Source: Pinisolibacter sp040275425
Lineage (GTDB): Bacteria; Pseudomonadota; Alphaproteobacteria; Rhizobiales; Ancalomicrobiaceae
Reading direction: 5' to 3'
DNA length: 7,866 bases
Assembly (NCBI GenBank): GCA_040275425.1
Contig: JBEOKB010000172.1
Span: 1 to 7,866, forward strand
In this document: piece by piece, positions 1 through 5,445 of the stretch
How positions within the stretch are numbered: position 1 is the stretch's first letter
How the letters are laid out: the number at the start of each line of letters is the position of its first letter
Made by a program: the position numbers and the translations under genes
The notes under the pieces: model-generated
The model's input: the letters and a program-made list of their open reading frames with translations, nothing else
Told to the model about the DNA's origin: nothing
Database searches by the model: none

Positions 1-69
1 CCGGGCGCGCCGCGTTTCGAGGGGTGCGAGGGCGTCGGTGGGACCTCGTGGGGAGACGTGGAGACGACG

Positions 70-107
70 AAAAGCGGCGCCTGCGACATCGGGTGTCGCA
101 GGTGCCG
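70..107 (-). terminator. Rho-independent terminator closing the badH-side operon
   Basis: The arms at 75-88 and 94-107 form a 14-bp stem (one G-U pair in the minus-strand RNA) around a 5-base loop at 89-93. Read on the minus strand, the stem is followed by one C and then four T residues (plus-strand A run at 70-73). It begins about 38 bases after the stop codon of the last hydratase gene, which is where an operon-ending terminator would sit. The U tract is short, but stem length and position make an intrinsic terminator likely. Nothing else recognisable was seen between base 1 and the terminator. Confidence 0.8.
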
Positions 108-145
108 AGGTCCGATCGGCGACGCACGTAGGGAGGAAAGGCCGA

Positions 146-1006
146 TCAGGGGTTCGGTTTGTGGCGGGCGGCGAAGAAGGCTTCGCGCTTCGCCGCCGCG
201 CGGGCGCCGTCGCGCAGTTCCAGGAAGGCGCGGCGTTCGGCGGCGAGGCCAGCGTCGAAACCTTCGACGACACCTACGCGCATCGCCTCGATCGCGGCGA
301 GCCCGGCGATTTCCTCCGGATCGCGCGCCGAAAGCTCTGCTCGGCGACGATCGAACAGGGCGGGCGAACCGTCGCCCGGTGGGGTCCGCTCCCGGGTCGG
401 TGGCGGGAGGTCCGCGCTCGTCGCCAGGGTTCGGGCCAGGGCGACGGCGGCCGCGACGAGATCGGCATCGGCGTCCACCACCCGGTCGATCGCGCCCCAG
501 TCGCGCGCGATCGTCGCGTCGACCGGCATGCCGGACAGGACGAGGTCCAGGGCCCGCTCGACGCCGACGAGACGCGGAAGGCGTTGGGTGCCGCCCGCGC
601 CCGGAATGACGCCGAGGTTGATCTCGGGCAGGCCGACGCGCGCCTCGGCGCGGGCGACACGGGCCCGGCAGGCCAGAGCCACCTCGAAGCCCCCGCCGAG
701 CGCGGTGCCGTGGATCGCCGCGACCACCGGCCTGGCCGCCGCCTCGATCGCATCGAGAACGATCGGCAGCGCCGGATCGATCGGCGGGCGACCGAACTCC
801 CTGACGTCGGCACCGGCGATGAAGGTCCGGCCGGCGCAGGCGATCACCGTGGCGACGACGGCGGGGTCGGCCTCGGCCGCGCGCACGGCGGCGAGCAGCC
901 CGGCGCGCACGGTGGCGGAAAGGACGTTGACCGGCGGATTGTCGATGATGACGACCGCGACACCGTCACGGGTCACGCGGGTCACCACCTCCGTGGCGGA
1001 GTTCAT
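146..1006 (-). CDS. Stand-alone enoyl-CoA hydratase domain (FadJ/PimF N-terminal-like)
   Basis: Crotonase-fold protein of 286 aa, predicted to hydrate a trans-2-enoyl-CoA to the 3-hydroxyacyl-CoA in the cytoplasm. Oxyanion-hole segments are AGAD (64-67) and ALGGG (102-106). The two acid/base glutamates expected in true hydratases are present as E108 (GGFE) and E128 (PEIN), followed by PGAGGTQRL (135-143). Opening residues and the C-terminal linker (about 215-280, ending KREAFFAAR) resemble the hydratase half of bifunctional FadJ/PimF-type hydratase/3-hydroxyacyl-CoA dehydrogenases. Here the protein stops just after that linker, so no NAD-binding dehydrogenase half exists. The downstream terminator shows this is the natural gene end. 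The start codon has a GGAG Shine-Dalgarno about 9 bases upstream and lies 20 bases after the preceding gene's stop, so it is last in the operon. Hydratase assignment is strong; the natural substrate is unknown. Confidence 0.9.
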   Translation of the reverse strand: MNSATEVVTRVTRDGVAVVIIDNPPVNVLSATVRAGLLAAVRAAEADPAVVATVIACAGRTFIAGADVREFGRPPIDPALPIVLDAIEAAARPVVAAIHGTALGGGFEVALACRARVARAEARVGLPEINLGVIPGAGGTQRLPRLVGVERALDLVLSGMPVDATIARDWGAIDRVVDADADLVAAAVALARTLATSADLPPPTRERTPPGDGSPALFDRRRAELSARDPEEIAGLAAIEAMRVGVVEGFDAGLAAERRAFLELRDGARAAAKREAFFAARHKPNP

Positions 1007-1026
1007 CGGCGGGTGCTCCGGAGCGA

Positions 1027-1812
1027 TCAGCGTTGCAGGAAGTCGGCGACGCGCCGTTCGGTGCCGGTCTTCATCATCAGCGCGCCGATGCCCCTAATCT
1101 CGGCCTCCGCGCCTGCCGACGAAAGGGGATCGGCGATGCGGATGCAGGCCTTCGCGGCGGCGAGCGCGTCGACGGAAAGGCCGGCGGCGCGATCGGCGAC
1201 CTCACGGGCGACCTCGGCGAAGTCGACCGCATGAGCCGACCACTGCACCAGTCCGAGGCGCTCGGCCTCGCGGCCGTCGAGGAGATCGCCGGTCAGAATG
1301 ACCCGCGCCGCGACCCCGGCGCCGCACAGGGTGGTGAGGCGCTGCGTGCCGCCCGCCCCCGGCAGCAGGCCGACCTTGGCTTCGGGCAGGCCGAGACGGG
1401 CGTGATGGGCGGCAATGCGGACGTCACAGGCCAACGCCAGTTCGAGACCGCCGCCGAGCGCGTGGCCCTCGATCTCTGCGATGGTCACCTTCGAGAGCCC
1501 GGCCAACCGATCGAAAGTGCGATGGAAGGCGCGGACGGTCTCGACCATCGCCTCGGCGCCGTCGGGGCGGCCGACGCGAGAGCCCACCAGCCTGAGATCG
1601 GCGCCGGCACAGAAGACACGCTGGTCGGAGCGGATCCGCAGCACGGCGATGGCCGGATCGGCATCGACCACGGCGAAGGCGTCGAGGAGCGCGGCGAGCA
1701 TCGCGTCGTCGATGGCGTTCATCGGCGCTCGACAGAGCGTCAGGGTCGCGACGGCGCCTTCGACGGCGAGCGTCACGCGGGGGGTATCGGATGCGGTCTT
1801 GGGGGACGTCAT
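1027..1812 (-). CDS. Enoyl-CoA hydratase/isomerase family protein
   Basis: Crotonase-superfamily enzyme of 261 aa, the usual length for a monofunctional enoyl-CoA hydratase. Visible motifs are FCAGADL (67-73, oxyanion hole), HALGGGLELALACD (117-130) with catalytic E124, and LPEAKVGLLPGAGGTQRL (142-159) with catalytic E144. Both glutamates argue for hydratase activity rather than isomerase-only or hydrolase activity. It does not look like BadI (ring-cleaving hydrolase, which lacks this glutamate pattern) or cyclohexadienoyl-CoA hydratase. BadK (cyclohexenecarboxyl-CoA hydratase) would be the pathway role to expect beside badH, but the resemblance is only that of the general family, so no symbol is given. 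It starts 33 bases after the MDR dehydrogenase stop, with a GAGG Shine-Dalgarno-like element upstream, and is followed after 20 bases by a second hydratase gene. Confidence 0.9.
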   Translation of the reverse strand: MTSPKTASDTPRVTLAVEGAVATLTLCRAPMNAIDDAMLAALLDAFAVVDADPAIAVLRIRSDQRVFCAGADLRLVGSRVGRPDGAEAMVETVRAFHRTFDRLAGLSKVTIAEIEGHALGGGLELALACDVRIAAHHARLGLPEAKVGLLPGAGGTQRLTTLCGAGVAARVILTGDLLDGREAERLGLVQWSAHAVDFAEVAREVADRAAGLSVDALAAAKACIRIADPLSSAGAEAEIRGIGALMMKTGTERRVADFLQR

Positions 1813-1845
1813 GGTCGAGCCTCGCGGGATCGGCGCCGGCGGCCG

Positions 1846-2889
1846 TCAGGGGGTGTCGATGTCGATGGCGATCTTGCCGAACTGACGACCGGCCTCGAGG
1901 CGATCGAGCGCGGCGTGGGTTTCGGCGAGCGGAAACGTTCGATCGAGGATCGGGCGGTAGAGGCCGCGCTCACAGACCGCGATCAGGCGCCGAAACTCCT
2001 CGAAGGTGCCGTGGGTCGAGCCGTGCACGCTGATCTGACGAATGAACAGACGCCGCAGGTCGGCCGACGGCGCGTCGCCGGAGGTCGCCCCGCAGGTGAC
2101 GATGCGGCCGCCCCGGGCGAGCGACTTCAGCGCCTCTCCCCACACCGCCTCACCGACGTTCTCGATCACGACGTCGACGCCACGCCCGCCGGTCTCGGCC
2201 AGAACGCGGCGGGCGATCGGCTCGCGCGAGCCGTCGATACCGACGTCCGCGCCGAGGGTGACGGCACGGGCGAGCTTTTCGGGATCGCGCGAGGTGACGA
2301 TCGCCCGCGCGCCGATCGTCTTGGCGAAGCTCAGCGCCGCGAGCGAGACCGACCCGCCGATGCCGAGAATCAACACGGTCTCGTGGGAGGCGAGGCGAGC
2401 CTTGGTGAAGACCATGCGCCAGGCGGTGAGCGGCGCGGTCGCCAACGCGGCGGCCTCCGCCAGGTCGAAGCCGACGGGGACGGGAAAGACGTTCTCGACG
2501 GGCACACGGACGAATTCGGCCAGGGTGCCGTCGCGGTGCTCGCCGAGGTAGCTCATCGTGGTGCACAGAACGTGCTCCCCGGCGAGACAGTGTTCGCACC
2601 GACCACATCCGATGCCGGGATGAACGACGACACGATCGCCGACGGCGAGACGCGTCTCGTCGGCGTCGATCTCGGCGACCTCGCCCGCGCCGTCGAGGCC
2701 CATGATCTGCGGCAGGCGATGGGTGATGCCCGCGCCGCTGTCGCGCATGTAGAGATCGACGCGATTGAGGCCGGCGGCGCGCAGGCGCACCAGCGCTTCG
2801 CCGCGACGGCGGCGCGGCACCGGTCGCGTCGCGACGTCGACGACCTCGTTGCCGCCGTGGCCGATGATGGAAACGGCCCGCATGCTCAT
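1846..2889 (-). CDS. Zinc-type medium-chain dehydrogenase/reductase (MDR)
   Basis: Protein of 347 aa with an N-terminal GroES-like fold (about 1-135), a Rossmann nucleotide-binding domain (about 170-300) and the C-terminal ending QFGKIAIDI typical of MDR enzymes. Four cysteines in the structural zinc loop are present: C95, C98, C101 and C109. The classical catalytic-zinc cysteine near residue 42 is replaced by N42 (GLNRVDLY), and the usual GHE is replaced by GLD (64-66). It therefore belongs with the quinone-oxidoreductase-like zinc MDRs (NCBI Zn_ADH_like1 type, from memory) rather than true alcohol dehydrogenases. Expected role is NAD(P)-dependent oxidoreduction, perhaps of a hydroxyacyl- or enoyl-CoA intermediate given the neighbours. 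The start at 2889 was chosen for the GGGAGGGA Shine-Dalgarno; the open frame continues to 3648, but that part overlaps badH out of frame. An ATG two codons further in (2883) is an alternative. Confidence 0.85.
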   Translation of the reverse strand: MSMRAVSIIGHGGNEVVDVATRPVPRRRRGEALVRLRAAGLNRVDLYMRDSGAGITHRLPQIMGLDGAGEVAEIDADETRLAVGDRVVVHPGIGCGRCEHCLAGEHVLCTTMSYLGEHRDGTLAEFVRVPVENVFPVPVGFDLAEAAALATAPLTAWRMVFTKARLASHETVLILGIGGSVSLAALSFAKTIGARAIVTSRDPEKLARAVTLGADVGIDGSREPIARRVLAETGGRGVDVVIENVGEAVWGEALKSLARGGRIVTCGATSGDAPSADLRRLFIRQISVHGSTHGTFEEFRRLIAVCERGLYRPILDRTFPLAETHAALDRLEAGRQFGKIAIDIDTP

Positions 2890-3155
2890 CGTCTCGTCCC
2901 TCCCCGGGTTCCGCGCGGGCGGGCGAGCTGCCGCCGCGGGTTTCGCGTCCGATGATCTCGGATCTTCGAAAGTGGGCCGGGGCGTGCTTGATCGCCCCGG
3001 CGGCTCGTGCGACATGCGAAGACGGTCACGTTCACCGCGGGTGGTTCGGCCCGCACGGGTCTTCGTCGATGTCGATGCCCCCAGACACTGCGCACGTCGT
3101 CCGGAGGCGCGACGCTTCCCGCGAAGGGGCGCGCGCACCGGCCGGGACGAGCGCC
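2890..3155. other. 266-base gap between badH and the MDR gene
   Basis: Much longer than the other same-strand gaps here (3-33 bases). Open frames across it on both strands are arginine-rich, lack recognisable motifs and look like GC-driven shadows. It holds a GC-rich hairpin (2976-3001). No convincing -35/-10 pair was found on the minus strand ahead of the MDR gene. Whether the MDR and hydratase genes are read through from badH or from their own promoter cannot be decided from the sequence. Confidence 0.5.
2976..3001 (-). terminator. GC-rich hairpin, possible terminator or attenuator after badH
   Basis: Perfect 9-bp inverted repeat (2976-2984 with 2993-3001) around an 8-base loop. On the minus strand it is followed by CCACTTTC, which has only a three-T run. 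It lies about 155 bases downstream of the badH stop and about 87 bases upstream of the MDR start. It could be a weak intrinsic terminator, an RNA processing or stabilising hairpin that sets badH above the downstream genes, or chance in GC-rich DNA. Confidence 0.4.
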
Positions 3156-3923
3156 TCAGCCGACCATCGACAGACCGCCGGAGACCGAAATCACCTGACC
3201 GGTGACGTAGGAGGCGGCGTCGGAGGCGAAGAACAGGATCGCGCCGGGCAGGTCCTCCGGCTGACCGATGCGCCCGAGCGGGATCGACCGGCGGAAGGCC
3301 TCGGCGAGCTTCTCCGGATTGCCGGCGCCCTTCTTGTAGTCCTCGAACAGCGCCGTCTCGGTCGGGCCGGGGCAGACCACGTTGACGGTGATCTGGTCGC
3401 GGGCGTGCTCGCGGGCGAGCGTCTTGGAGAAGGCGACGAGGCCGGCCTTGCAGGCGGCATAGACCGCCTCGCCGGACGAGCCGACGCGGGCGGCGTCGGA
3501 GGCGATGTTCACCACCCGGCCCCTCTTGCGCGCGGCCATGCCGGGCAGAATGACGTGATGGGTGTTGAGGGCGCCGGTCAGATTGATGGCGATGAGCCGT
3601 TCCCAGTCGTTCGCGGTGGTCTGCAGAAACGGCTTGAACACGTCCCACCCCGCGTTGTTGACCAGAACCTCGATCGGGCCGAGCTCGGACTCAGTGGCCG
3701 CCGCCGCCGCCTCGACCGCGGCGCGATCGGTGATGTCGGCCGCATAGGCGCGGGCGGTGCCGCCCGCCGCGACGATCGCGGCGACCGTGTTCTCTGCCGC
3801 GGCGAGATCGCGATCCCACACCGCGACCCTGCCGCCGGCGGCCGCAAACCTGCGACAGGTCGCCCCGCCGATACCGCCGCCGCCACCCGTCACGACGATC
3901 GTCTTTCCTTCGAATTCCGCCAT
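3156..3923 (-). CDS. badH: BadH-like 2-hydroxycyclohexanecarboxyl-CoA dehydrogenase (SDR)
   Basis: Classical short-chain dehydrogenase of 255 aa. In R. palustris BadH oxidises 2-hydroxycyclohexanecarboxyl-CoA to the 2-keto thioester with NAD+, the step before ring opening toward pimeloyl-CoA. Motifs: TGGGGGIG (12-19), D37 ending beta-2 (predicts NAD over NADP), NNAG (89-92), N114, S142, and YAACK with Y155 and K159. Segments NAGWDVFKPF, NIASDAARVGSSGEAVYA and REHARDQITVNVVCPGPT closely match BadH as I remember it. The start at 3923 has a near-perfect extended Shine-Dalgarno (AGGTGATC) three bases upstream and gives a BadH-like N-terminus. An in-frame ATG at 3956 lies inside the promoter and operator and is rejected. 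It is first gene of its operon, divergent from the MarR gene. A related SDR acting on another 3-hydroxyacyl-CoA is the main alternative. Confidence 0.85.
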   Translation of the reverse strand: MAEFEGKTIVVTGGGGGIGGATCRRFAAAGGRVAVWDRDLAAAENTVAAIVAAGGTARAYAADITDRAAVEAAAAATESELGPIEVLVNNAGWDVFKPFLQTTANDWERLIAINLTGALNTHHVILPGMAARKRGRVVNIASDAARVGSSGEAVYAACKAGLVAFSKTLAREHARDQITVNVVCPGPTETALFEDYKKGAGNPEKLAEAFRRSIPLGRIGQPEDLPGAILFFASDAASYVTGQVISVSGGLSMVG

Positions 3924-3926
3924 GTG

Positions 3927-3934
3927 GATCACCT
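3927..3934 (-). promoter_or_regulatory. Extended Shine-Dalgarno of badH
   Basis: Minus-strand AGGTGATC is fully complementary to the 3' end of 16S rRNA and sits three bases before the ATG at 3923-3921. It decides the badH start against the upstream in-frame ATG at 3956, which has no comparable element. Confidence 0.8.
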
Positions 3935-3948
3935 GTTTCTGATGGGGA

Positions 3949-3996
3949 TATATCAATGCTATGATGCTTTTCGAAACACGTCAATGCATTGATATA
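3949..3996. promoter_or_regulatory. 48-base dyad, probable MarR/BadR double operator
   Basis: The arms TATATCAATGC (3949-3959) and GCATTGATATA (3986-3996) are an exact 11-bp inverted repeat. The dyad axis between 3972 and 3973 is marked by its own palindrome TTTCGAAA (3969-3976). Over the whole 48 bases, 19 of 24 pairs are symmetric. Each arm is also the core of a smaller palindrome: TCAATGCATTGA (3981-3992, perfect 12 bp) and ATCAATGCTATGAT (3952-3965, 10 of 14 positions). Their centres are 28 bases apart. Short palindromes of this kind are typical binding sites for MarR-family dimers. The sites overlap the proposed -35 and -10 of badH and the -10 of the MarR gene, so binding should repress both. 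That this regulator binds here is inference from position. Confidence 0.75.
3956..3984 (-). promoter_or_regulatory. Predicted sigma-70 promoter of badH
   Basis: On the minus strand, TTGACG (3979-3984, 5 of 6 consensus) is 17 bases from TAGCAT (3956-3961, 4 of 6). Transcription would start near 3949, leaving a leader of about 26 bases that includes the Shine-Dalgarno. The -35 lies in the perfect 12-bp palindrome and the -10 in the imperfect one, as expected for a repressed promoter. A second reading on the same strand (TTCGAA at 3970-3975 with TATATC at 3947-3952) is weaker. Confidence 0.6.
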
Positions 3997-3998
3997 AT
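3970..3998 (+). promoter_or_regulatory. Predicted promoter of the MarR-family regulator gene
   Basis: A perfect TATAAT at 3993-3998 is preceded after 17 bases by TTCGAA (3970-3975), only 3 of 6 to the -35 consensus. Transcription would begin near 4005, giving a leader of about 54 bases. The promoter interlocks with the divergent badH promoter, each -35 lying within the other's spacer. The -10 overlaps the right operator arm, which suggests autorepression. Confidence 0.6.
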
Positions 3999-4058
3999 CG
4001 ACCGACGTCGTTCCATCGTCGCATACACTCGAGCCTGAACCAGGGAGAAGGTCGCCCG

Positions 4059-4532
4059 ATGAACACCTCGCCGAACCGACGCGACCCGATCCGCTTCGAA
4101 GTCGCCAACCGCTTGTTCTTTCGGCTCTATCAGTGCTCCAACCTGTTGCACAAGAACGGTACGCGGCACATGAGCGACTTCGGCGCCACCACCCAGCAAT
4201 GGGCCGTGCTCGGCGCGTTGGCGCGTCCGTTGGTGCGTGAGAAGGGCCTGTCGGTGAAGGACCTGATCGAGTTTCTGTTGCTGTCCCGGCAGAACCTCAC
4301 CGCCGTGCTCGACAGGCTGGAGGCACGGGAGTGGATCGAGCGCGTCAAGGACCCGAGCGACGGCCGTGCCCGGCTCGTGCGTCTGTCGGCCGAAGGCAAT
4401 CGGATCTGGGAGGCGATGCGGGCGCCGATCGAGGCGTTCTATGCGGGCGCGCTGGTCCGCCTCACCGAGGAGGAACAGGTCCAGCTTCATCACCTGCTCG
4501 ACCGTTTGAAGAGTGGTCTGGAGGAAGTCTGA
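4059..4532 (+). CDS. badR: MarR-family transcriptional regulator, BadR-like
   Basis: Winged-helix regulator of 157 aa, usual MarR length. Helical dimerisation segments lie at about 12-34 and 120-155. The DNA-binding domain spans about 42-115: TTQQWAVLGAL (44-54), a recognition helix in LLLSRQNLTAVLDRLEAREW (73-92), and a wing VKDPSDGRARLVRLS (96-110) with the conserved D..D.R pattern. In R. palustris, BadR is the MarR-type repressor next to badH controlling the alicyclic-acid operon, with a ketocyclohexane-carboxyl-CoA inducer as I recall the literature. The divergent position beside badH, the HKNGTRHMSDFGATTQQWAV segment (residues 31-50) and the operator dyad fit that role. A purine-rich Shine-Dalgarno (GGGAGAAGG) precedes the ATG. 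It is the only clear plus-strand gene. MarR assignment is near certain; orthology with BadR is likely, not proven. Confidence 0.85.
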   Translation: MNTSPNRRDPIRFEVANRLFFRLYQCSNLLHKNGTRHMSDFGATTQQWAVLGALARPLVREKGLSVKDLIEFLLLSRQNLTAVLDRLEAREWIERVKDPSDGRARLVRLSAEGNRIWEAMRAPIEAFYAGALVRLTEEEQVQLHHLLDRLKSGLEEV

Positions 4533-4631
4533 CCTCTCGCCCGTCGGTCGAGCCGTCGCGACGGGACCATGGAACGCGCGCCGACGGGAACGGCGATGCC
4601 ACCCCGCCACGAACAATGCGGAATTCGCCGC

Positions 4632-5429
4632 TCAGTGCGACATGAACAGCGGCATGGTCGTCTCGGCGAGCGCTCGTCGGGCGCCGTTCGGGCGCTGAAT
4701 CCAGGAGAGGCCTCCGGGCTCGTGACCGCCCATGACCAGAAGATCGGCACCGTTGTCGGCGGCGCGGGCGAGCACCAGATCCGCGACCGCCGACCAGCCT
4801 TCGGGCAGGCTCTCCACCCGCGCCGACAGTCCGTGATCGGCGAAGCGACGCAACGCGTCGGCCTCGACCTGCCCGTCGATCGCACCGATGGTCAACAGCA
4901 CCACCTCCTCCGCCCCGAGCATCAGGGGCAGAGCGTCGCACAGCGCGCGCACCGCTCCGCGCGAGCCGTTCCAGGCGACGAGCGGGCGGCGCGGCGGCAC
5001 CGAGAAGGGGCCACCGGCCGGCAACACCAGACAGGGGCGTCCCCCATCCAGCACCACGCGCTCGGCGAGACCGGGCGGCACGTTCTCGTGCGCGATGCCG
5101 CCGCGATCCTTGCCGAGCACGACCAGATCGGCGCCGTGCGCGGTGGCGACGAGAGCGCGACCGACCTCCTCGTCGCCGCCGCGATTGGCGTCGCGCCATT
5201 CGCGGGCGGCGAGCCCCTCGGTCTCCGCCTCGAACAGCGCGCGCGAGGCATCGGCCGCCGCGACATAGGCCGGGCTCGGCCAGGTGGCGATCGATCCGAT
5301 CGTCTGAGCGCGGGCGCGTTCGGCGAAGAGGCCGACGAGGCGAGCACCGAAGGTTTCGGCCAGTCGCCGAGCATGACGGAGGCGGTGGGTGCACTCGCCG
5401 CCGTCGAGATGAACGAGGATGGACTTCAT
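4632..5429 (-). CDS. Universal stress protein with two UspA domains
   Basis: Protein of 265 aa with tandem UspA folds: domain 1 about 1-140 (MKSILVHLDGG start, GADLVVLGKDRGG near 99-111) and domain 2 about 147-265 (PLVAWNGSRGAVRAL near 149-163, GADLLVMGGHEPGG at 227-240, ending PLFMSH). The ATP-binding pattern G-2x-G-9x-G-(S/T) is broken in domain 2: aligned with typical MGxYGHS proteins, E237 replaces the second glycine and P247-N248 replace the later glycine pair. It may therefore not bind ATP in the usual way. No signal peptide or membrane segment is visible, so it should be cytosolic. It begins 16 bases after the pimD stop, with a GGAG Shine-Dalgarno, and is probably the last gene of the pim operon. 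Function is uncertain; such proteins often accompany anaerobic or energy-stress metabolism. Confidence 0.85.
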   Translation of the reverse strand: MKSILVHLDGGECTHRLRHARRLAETFGARLVGLFAERARAQTIGSIATWPSPAYVAAADASRALFEAETEGLAAREWRDANRGGDEEVGRALVATAHGADLVVLGKDRGGIAHENVPPGLAERVVLDGGRPCLVLPAGGPFSVPPRRPLVAWNGSRGAVRALCDALPLMLGAEEVVLLTIGAIDGQVEADALRRFADHGLSARVESLPEGWSAVADLVLARAADNGADLLVMGGHEPGGLSWIQRPNGARRALAETTMPLFMSH

Positions 5430-5445
5430 CGCCGACTCCGCGAGG

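Noticed and set aside
1027..1812. Naming this hydratase badK or badI
   Set aside because: The glutamate pair and AGAD motif exclude the BadI type. Resemblance to BadK is only that shared by all enoyl-CoA hydratases.
1033..2955. A 640-codon plus-strand open frame opposite the hydratase and MDR genes
   Set aside because: It is a GC-driven shadow of the minus-strand genes, rich in D, G, R and A without any recognisable domain, while the opposite strand carries three proteins with intact family motifs.
2890..3648. Upstream in-frame extension of the MDR reading frame to a start at 3648
   Set aside because: The extension is arginine-rich and lies out of frame over badH. The family N-terminus begins at MSMRAV or MRAV, with a good Shine-Dalgarno before 2889.
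3924..3956. Longer badH starting at the ATG at 3956
   Set aside because: That ATG lies in the operator and predicted -10, lacks a Shine-Dalgarno, and adds eleven residues not present in BadH. The start at 3923 has AGGTGATC in the right place.
2952..3992. A 346-codon plus-strand frame opposite badH that runs into the divergent promoter region
   Set aside because: Shadow of the badH frame with no domain or ribosome binding site; it would also run through the promoter/operator region.
4540..4565. Inverted repeat CCCGTCG/CGACGGG between the convergent MarR and Usp genes as a bidirectional terminator
   Set aside because: The stem is only 7 bp with a 12-base loop and no T run on either side, so it is not distinguishable from chance in GC-rich DNA.
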